From NCBI GenBank assembly GCA_029207755.1, contig JARCOQ010000004.1:39984305-40048304 (forward strand): 64,000 bases of DNA, read 5' to 3'. This document shows, one piece after another, positions 58,175 to 64,000 of this stretch. The notes beneath the pieces were generated by a model. That model saw nothing but the letters and a program-made list of their open reading frames with translations. It was not told the origin of the DNA and made no database searches. Numbering within the stretch: position 1 is the first letter of the stretch; the number at the start of each line of letters is the position of its first letter. Origin of the DNA: Chamaea fasciata (Eukaryota; Chordata; Aves; Passeriformes; Sylviidae). The position numbers and the translations under genes are program-made.

Positions 58175-61100
58175 CTCTATAACATACCAGCTTCATGTCC
58201 ATTACTCAGTGTGCCAAAAGTGCAGGCTCCGGTGCAAAGATGTGATGGTAACACTTCTGCAGCACAGTGATGGGCTGACTTACTTGGATTGGAAGTTAGT
58301 TTCTTCAGGTGTTGGTGCTCTAGTAAACCATCAGTTACTTTTCATCATTGAGCTGACAGTTTAATTAAATTGGCATTTTTAAATGAACTAAATAATCACT
58401 TGGTTGCTAATTTAACTTTAAATTCAGTTCAAAGTTTTACTTCAAAAGATGGCAAGGTTGGCACAAAATGCAAGTAATTTGAAGTTGGCTGCAATACTCC
58501 TCATCTTCAATATGATCAGGAGGGAATGCTACGTCTTCATTAATCATTAGCCCTTTTTCCCTTGAACCCTATGATCTCTGTGGGCCTCACCCAGGAAAGT
58601 TGTGCTCATTATTCTGCATCTTACTGAACTAACATCAGTCATTCTGTCTAAATCACTGCTATAACTTCCGTGGGGACAAAGCCCCAGTTCAGCCTTTTTT
58701 TTTTTTTTTTTTGCCAGCTGACTGGAAGAGAAATTATTAAAAATATAAAATTTGAAAATCTGGTTAAAAAACCAAAATGATTTTACATTTCCTTTCCTGG
58801 AAATGTCTAGAAAAATACGGTCAGCCTTTTATGATTTCATTATCTGGCTAATAGTCCATTTTATTGCACAGCAAATGGTCAGGGTTTACCTTCCCATACA
58901 TTCACAGGGTCTTTTTTTACAACTTATATCTGATTTATAATCACTCCCACAAGCTTCAGTGAAGTTAGATTATTTCTGTAGATTTGATCAATTTTCAAAA
59001 CTCCACACTCATGAATAAACAGTTTTGCATTTCAGTGGAGCTTGGTTTTGCTTGGAGTCATCTTTGGTTTGTTTTTGAAGAGGGCAGAGTCTGAGATTAT
59101 TTGGATTAATAGCTGTCAATGAGCATGTACAGTTATATCCTTCATTATAGCAGTAATGTTTGCGGAACTGGCATAGGATATTTTGAAAAGTGTGCCTTTT
59201 GCTCATGAAAATGGTAAAAGTTTATCTGGGCATAGTAGCCATGATTCCTGTGAGAGGAAGCAGGGCCAGTTCTGAATGGCATTGCTCATGCAGAAACCGA
59301 ATAGGCTTTGGGGACTATTTGCATGAGAAAGGGCTGCTTCTTACATGGGGAAGGATAGTAGAAAAAAGGCTACACAGACTCAATTCCTGACACGTCTGAC
59401 ATGTTGATTAAGGCCTTTTATGAGTAGAGAACTTGGTTTCAGCCTGCTATAAACACGTTAGGCATTATTAGTTGCTCTACTGCTCTCCAGGCAATGTGTT
59501 GGGAAGAGGAGGATATATGTCCTTTGCTTGATGTATTTCCTTTTACAGAAAAAGTATGAGGAATATGTAAAAGAAGTCTGCAAGGTCAACTTCTAATAAA
59601 GAGAGTCCTCCACTTAAGGCAGCATGTAAAGGTACTGCAAACCCCCTGTTTTCAGGTTTGTCTCCCTTTGAAAAGGCATCAGAACAGCTTTGTCTTGTTC
59701 ACAATGTGGTGCCGGAGACTGGGCAATGCTGTGCCAGGTACAGCCAGATGTGCGCTCCTTTCAGTGTTATGAAATAGTGCTCCATCAGCTGGGACATAGA
59801 CAGGAGAAACATGAAAGCAAGGCAGGAACGTTCAAGTCCAAGCAAGGATTTCTGTGTCCAGACTAAGGTGGGTTTAGTATGATAATATAAGTGTAGCCCT
59901 AGAGAAGCAAGCACAAACCCATCAGGGCTGATGGAAGGCAGGGAGACGGAGGTAATTTCAACACATAGTTTGACTTGCTCTGTCCCAGACGTCTTAAACA
60001 TGCAAAGGGGTATAATTGACAGTCTACTGTAATTGAGACTGGCCCCTCAGAGCTTTTCACTTGTGTAACAAGTCATGAGGCAGCACAGAAAACTGGAGAA
60101 GTACTGGTATCCATTATTGTTCATCTTCTTTCCTCAGGTTATGTGTTGTATGTTGTGACAGCTTCATCCTCCTGAGCAGGCACATGGTAAAACACAGACT
60201 GTAAATTCCGGGGGATAATGTTAAATAAATTCATCATATAGCCAGAGAATACACCTTGGCTCTTTCCCCAGAATGTTTCATCATAATGAGAAATGGGAGC
60301 CCTAAGTTTTCAGGATGGCACTTCAGGGACAGGAAAAAAGAAAACAAAGGCTGTATGCTAAAATTCTTCTGCCTTGAGAAGTCCAGGGAAAAGTTGGATA
60401 TTGCAATGCTCAAAAGGTCTGGTACAACTAATCTGGTGCTTTGGGCAGGGGCCAGAGTGCACTTCCTCATTGTCAGATCATAAGACACAGAAAAGTCCTT
60501 GACTTAAGGTAAGCCCTGCTCAGCAACAACCTAAACATCAATGTGTTATCAACATTATTCTCATACTGAATCCAAAAAAGAGCACTGTACCAGCTACCAG
60601 GATAAAAATGAATTCTATCCTAGCTAAACCCAGGAAGGTAACAGATGAGGGGATAATGTAAGGGATGATCCAGATCACAGCAAGATGCCAGCAGAGTAAG
60701 CAGAGTCATGCCCTGTCATTAAAATCCTTACCCACTTCTTCCTTCAGTCCTTCCCAGTGTTTATGGAGCACTATCTCTGGTACACACAGTATCAAATAAA
60801 ATTTTAATTTTTGTCCTATGCAATAGGATGAAAAGCAATGTGCAGGGAAGCAAGCTGTAGTGGGCCAAAGGGATTAAGTAGTGATGATGCAGTGTCTCAT
60901 TGTAAGAACATGCTATCTCTATTCCAGCAATAAAATTAAGCAAACTTCTAAATAAAAAATTTAGGAGGTTTGTAGCCCTACAAAAATACAAAAAAATATT
61001 ACAAGATAAGAAAAACAAGGTTTTACTAAGAATTTAAAAGTACCATTTTGGAGCCAGTGAAGACACCGTGAGGTGTCATCATAGGTTCTGAAAAACTGGA

Positions 61101-64000
61101 GCTGGAGCTCTGCTTTCACTGAAGTGGGAACGTGAGCCCATGCTCTTTGACCAGCGACCTTCATCTGGCTGTAGCCACCCAAATGCACGTGTTGATTTGG
61201 ATTGAGCAGGATCTAAGAGAAATGTTCTCTCAGAAATACTTGAATGTTTTCCATTAGGAGGAGAGCATTGTTAAGATGCTTAATATGCTGGAATATTCTT
61301 GTTCCAAAACAACAACAACAAATCCAAGCTTGTTCTTGGAAACCTTCCAGATGGAGCAAGAGTGCTGTGTTCAGACAGCTCTGCATTGTGCATGCACATC
61401 CTTTGGCCTGAGAAATCCCTCTCTATTCCTTCTTTTATTCACTAAACTTTCTACATTCATTGTGATGTTTTCCTGCCCTATATGAAAGGGAGGCAGGAGA
61501 GTACAGCTATGCTGCTGACTTAAGAATCAGCCTGCTGTTCTCTAAAACAGTCTGTGGTGTGAGTGGTCCATGAATCTATGCTCAAGACTCTGCCAGAGAC
61601 AGAGTTTTCTCCTTAAATGAAGAATGCTCAAGCCCCAAGTCATTCTCAGCACACAAAACTGTTGATCAGGCTGGCAGATTTTATGACCTGCGAGAATATA
61701 CACAATGACTTTGATGTGGCTTGTCACTCTGAGCCTATATATATCTGTGAGAGGTAGAAAAAAATCTGTAATAGTTCAGCCCAAGCTCTAAAATTATTCA
61801 CGGCTTTGATAATTGTGATACCTGTAGTCAAGTGAATGAATCAAACACTGAGGATATGATTTTGATCTGCTGTTCACCACTGCAAATTCAGATCATTTAT
61901 GGAGTTACCTAGGAAGGGAAGTATGTTGGACACAAATAATTGTAGATAATGACTTGGGTTTTAAATTCCAAAGTTACAGCTGGAATACAGTTATTTTCAT
62001 AACTTCTGTCATACTTTCCTAATTTTTCCCTCATTTACTAAGCAATGAATATGTCCCTTAAAAGTGTGATACTGACAATTAACTTATCTTTGCTGAATTC
62101 TTATGATCATCATTAACTGCCATGAGGCATTTAAATAAGTACAAATTTGGCAGTAGTCGCAACAGGTAAAAGTCTTTTTTGACATTTAAGCAAGACACTA
62201 TTTATTCAGATGTATATGTATGCATGTTGCAATCTTACTTTACCTCTGAGTCTTGAAACTATTTTTAAAGTGAATATAAATTTCTAAAGAAATCAGCAGT
62301 AGTCTGTGGTTCATATGAAGCCAGGGGGGACAAAGAACAAGGGATTACAGCAAAACTAATAGCAAACACCAATACTTTTGAAAGACTTAGCCCCCTTACA
62401 TTTCTGATGCAGAGTTAATTTTGACATTCCATTGACATGTTTTTCTTTTAAGGTGCTCTACACCTAAGTACAGCTCATATGAACATCTGTTCACCACTAT
62501 AAAAGTTTATAGTGACCTGTGAATTTGAAATTTAAATTAGGTAACATTTCAGTTTATAACTTTTAGATTAAAAAGAGACAGCTCCGCATTGTAAATGAAC
62601 TAATGTTGGCAGAATGGTTGGAGCATAACTATCTTATTTTTTTTACCTTAAAACAAAAAGCATATGGGATTGATGTCAGCCAGTGCCATTTTCTCAGGGT
62701 ACAATTATATACATCTGTTATTCCCTAAAACTGTTCTTAGCAAGATGCATCTGCTGGCAGAAAATTTTCCAAAATTAATATTAGCATATAAACCTGCTTT
62801 TTTTATTGATACTAATATTTTCTTTTCCAAATGTCCCTCATATTTTTCAGCTGCCTCCTGCTATTTTGCTCCATTCTGCTTATGGCTTCTCTGATGGAGA
62901 GCCATACGGAACCAAATCCTGTTCACTCACATAACTAGGCCCATCTGTCTTACTATGTTGACTTAGGCTGTGTTTTTGCTGTCAAAAATCTTTTATTACA
63001 GTGAGATAACTGGATGTGATAAAGAGATTTCTATCAAATCCTAATGGCAATTAAAGTTTTGTCCATGATGTGTGTAGGTGAGGTCAGGTTTTAATGTTAA
63101 CCTCATCTAGTAATACAGTGGTAGCAAAAAAGTTTACTCATACCTCTTCTCTGTTATGACCTTAAACTGACTTAGCTAACATACATTAGTTATTTGGATA
63201 TAAGAAAACCACCTTTTTTAAAAAAGTTGAAAGAAAAATACTAAAATAATTATTTGCTAAAAATCATTGCAAATTCATTGATGTCATACAGTTTGTACTC
63301 TTGTATCACCCAAGTCATGAGATTTAATAAATTGAAAGTTCTTTCCAGCTACTGCTTCCAACTGTTATTTCAACTGTGTTCCAGCTTCATGTTGGCATGG
63401 AAGTAATGTAATCTTCCTTGATAAGAAAGAAGTCCAGCTAAATATTGGTCATTGATACAGACTATCATGTGAAGCATTACCAACGGAGAAAATTGCAAAG
63501 TATATTATGATTTTGCATATATGTTTTTCTTTATTCCATTTTTAGCATCTTTCTCATGCATTTAAATCTCAGGAAGCTGAGCTGTAAGAAGTCTCTGTCA
63601 CATGAACATTACAGTAATATTTTCTCTGTTTTGATTACTTTACAGACATATATGCAAAAATGTTTACTCTGATTTTCCATGGACTGTTGACTGATCCATG
63701 GGAATATTTTCTCCCAAAACCAAATTATATGAATTGAGAAAACTTGTATAATTACTTTTTAATGCTAGTCCTTAAAAAATTTCTTGCTGTTACTCACCCA
63801 CTGCTCCAGCTCAGACTTGTCAAGTTTTGCAAAGACAAATTTTTCATCTTCAGATGCATAGTTGTTAAACTATACATTATGTGAAGAAGCAGCTAAACAA
63901 TATATAAAATTATTCTCATTGAGAATAGACAATGTATAGAATTATTCTCATTGAAAAGAAATTCAGGCAGCATGATTGGCATGATATTTTATATCCAGCT
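58175..64000. other. AT-rich noncoding DNA to the end of the window
   Basis: About 5.8 kb with no supportable gene or RNA. A T-run lies at 58697-58712, and a small tandem duplication at 63897-63958. The 100-codon minus frame at 59699-60001 has no domain character. Confidence 0.5.
63897..63958. repeat. Two-copy tandem duplication, 32-bp unit
   Basis: ACAATATATAAAATTATTCT... (63897-63928) is repeated at 63929-63958 with a few substitutions. Confidence 0.75.

Noticed and set aside
59699..60001. 100-codon minus frame
   Set aside because: No recognisable domain, no splice or promoter context, and length is within chance for this window.
1..64000. tRNA, rRNA and small structured RNA genes
   Set aside because: No cloverleaf, Pol III box pair or ribosomal segment was noticed by reading; a covariance-model scan would be decisive but could not be run.

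Overview
The window is vertebrate nuclear DNA, most likely from a bird and probably a songbird. The grounds are a recognisable 3' end of a CR1 LINE ending in the ATTCTGTGATTCT-type octamer repeats (49720-49982), several LTR families that I recognise as avian endogenous retrovirus (ERV) LTRs, and long AT-rich, intron- or desert-like sequence between them. Bird identity rests on recognising these families; the passerine assignment is weaker. I see no convincing host protein-coding gene. The window looks like an intergenic or very long intronic stretch in which almost all interpretable content is transposon-derived.

Layout: 366-905 is a solo LTR with a perfect 5-bp target-site duplication (TSD). 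3740-4200 (minus) is a decayed immunoglobulin V-set-like relic. 4407-11280 is a near full-length ERV-L-like (class III) provirus on the plus strand: LTR, lysine-type primer binding site, gag, protease, reverse transcriptase, RNase H, integrase, (TA)n, LTR, with no env. It carries at least ten in-frame stops and two main frame shifts, so it is a fossil, but its integrase core and C-terminus are one uninterrupted reading frame. 12998-13687 and 57479-58174 are two closely similar solo LTRs of a related family, 44 kb apart in direct orientation. 21811-22350 is an (ATT)n/T-run next to a small CpG-rich patch. 27154-27449 and 27471-28291 are two LTRs side by side on the minus strand, the second a solo copy of the provirus LTR. 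30194-30866 is a minus-strand class II-like LTR plus its polypurine tract. 34211-34744 and 36683-36960 are relics of two abundant avian LTR families. 32997-38579 also holds three very large polypyrimidine/polypurine microsatellites: (CCCCT)n, (TCTCC)n and (GGAA/GGGA)n.

The most interesting structural signal is modular LTR relatedness. The LTRs at 12998 and 57479 share their R/U5 part with the provirus LTR but have a different U3, and that U3 core is in turn shared with the LTR at 366. No operon, CRISPR array or new multi-gene system is present. A few short exon-like segments on the minus strand (20530-20727, 52420-52672, 53088-53300) read like protein but could not be assigned, and I give them low confidence.
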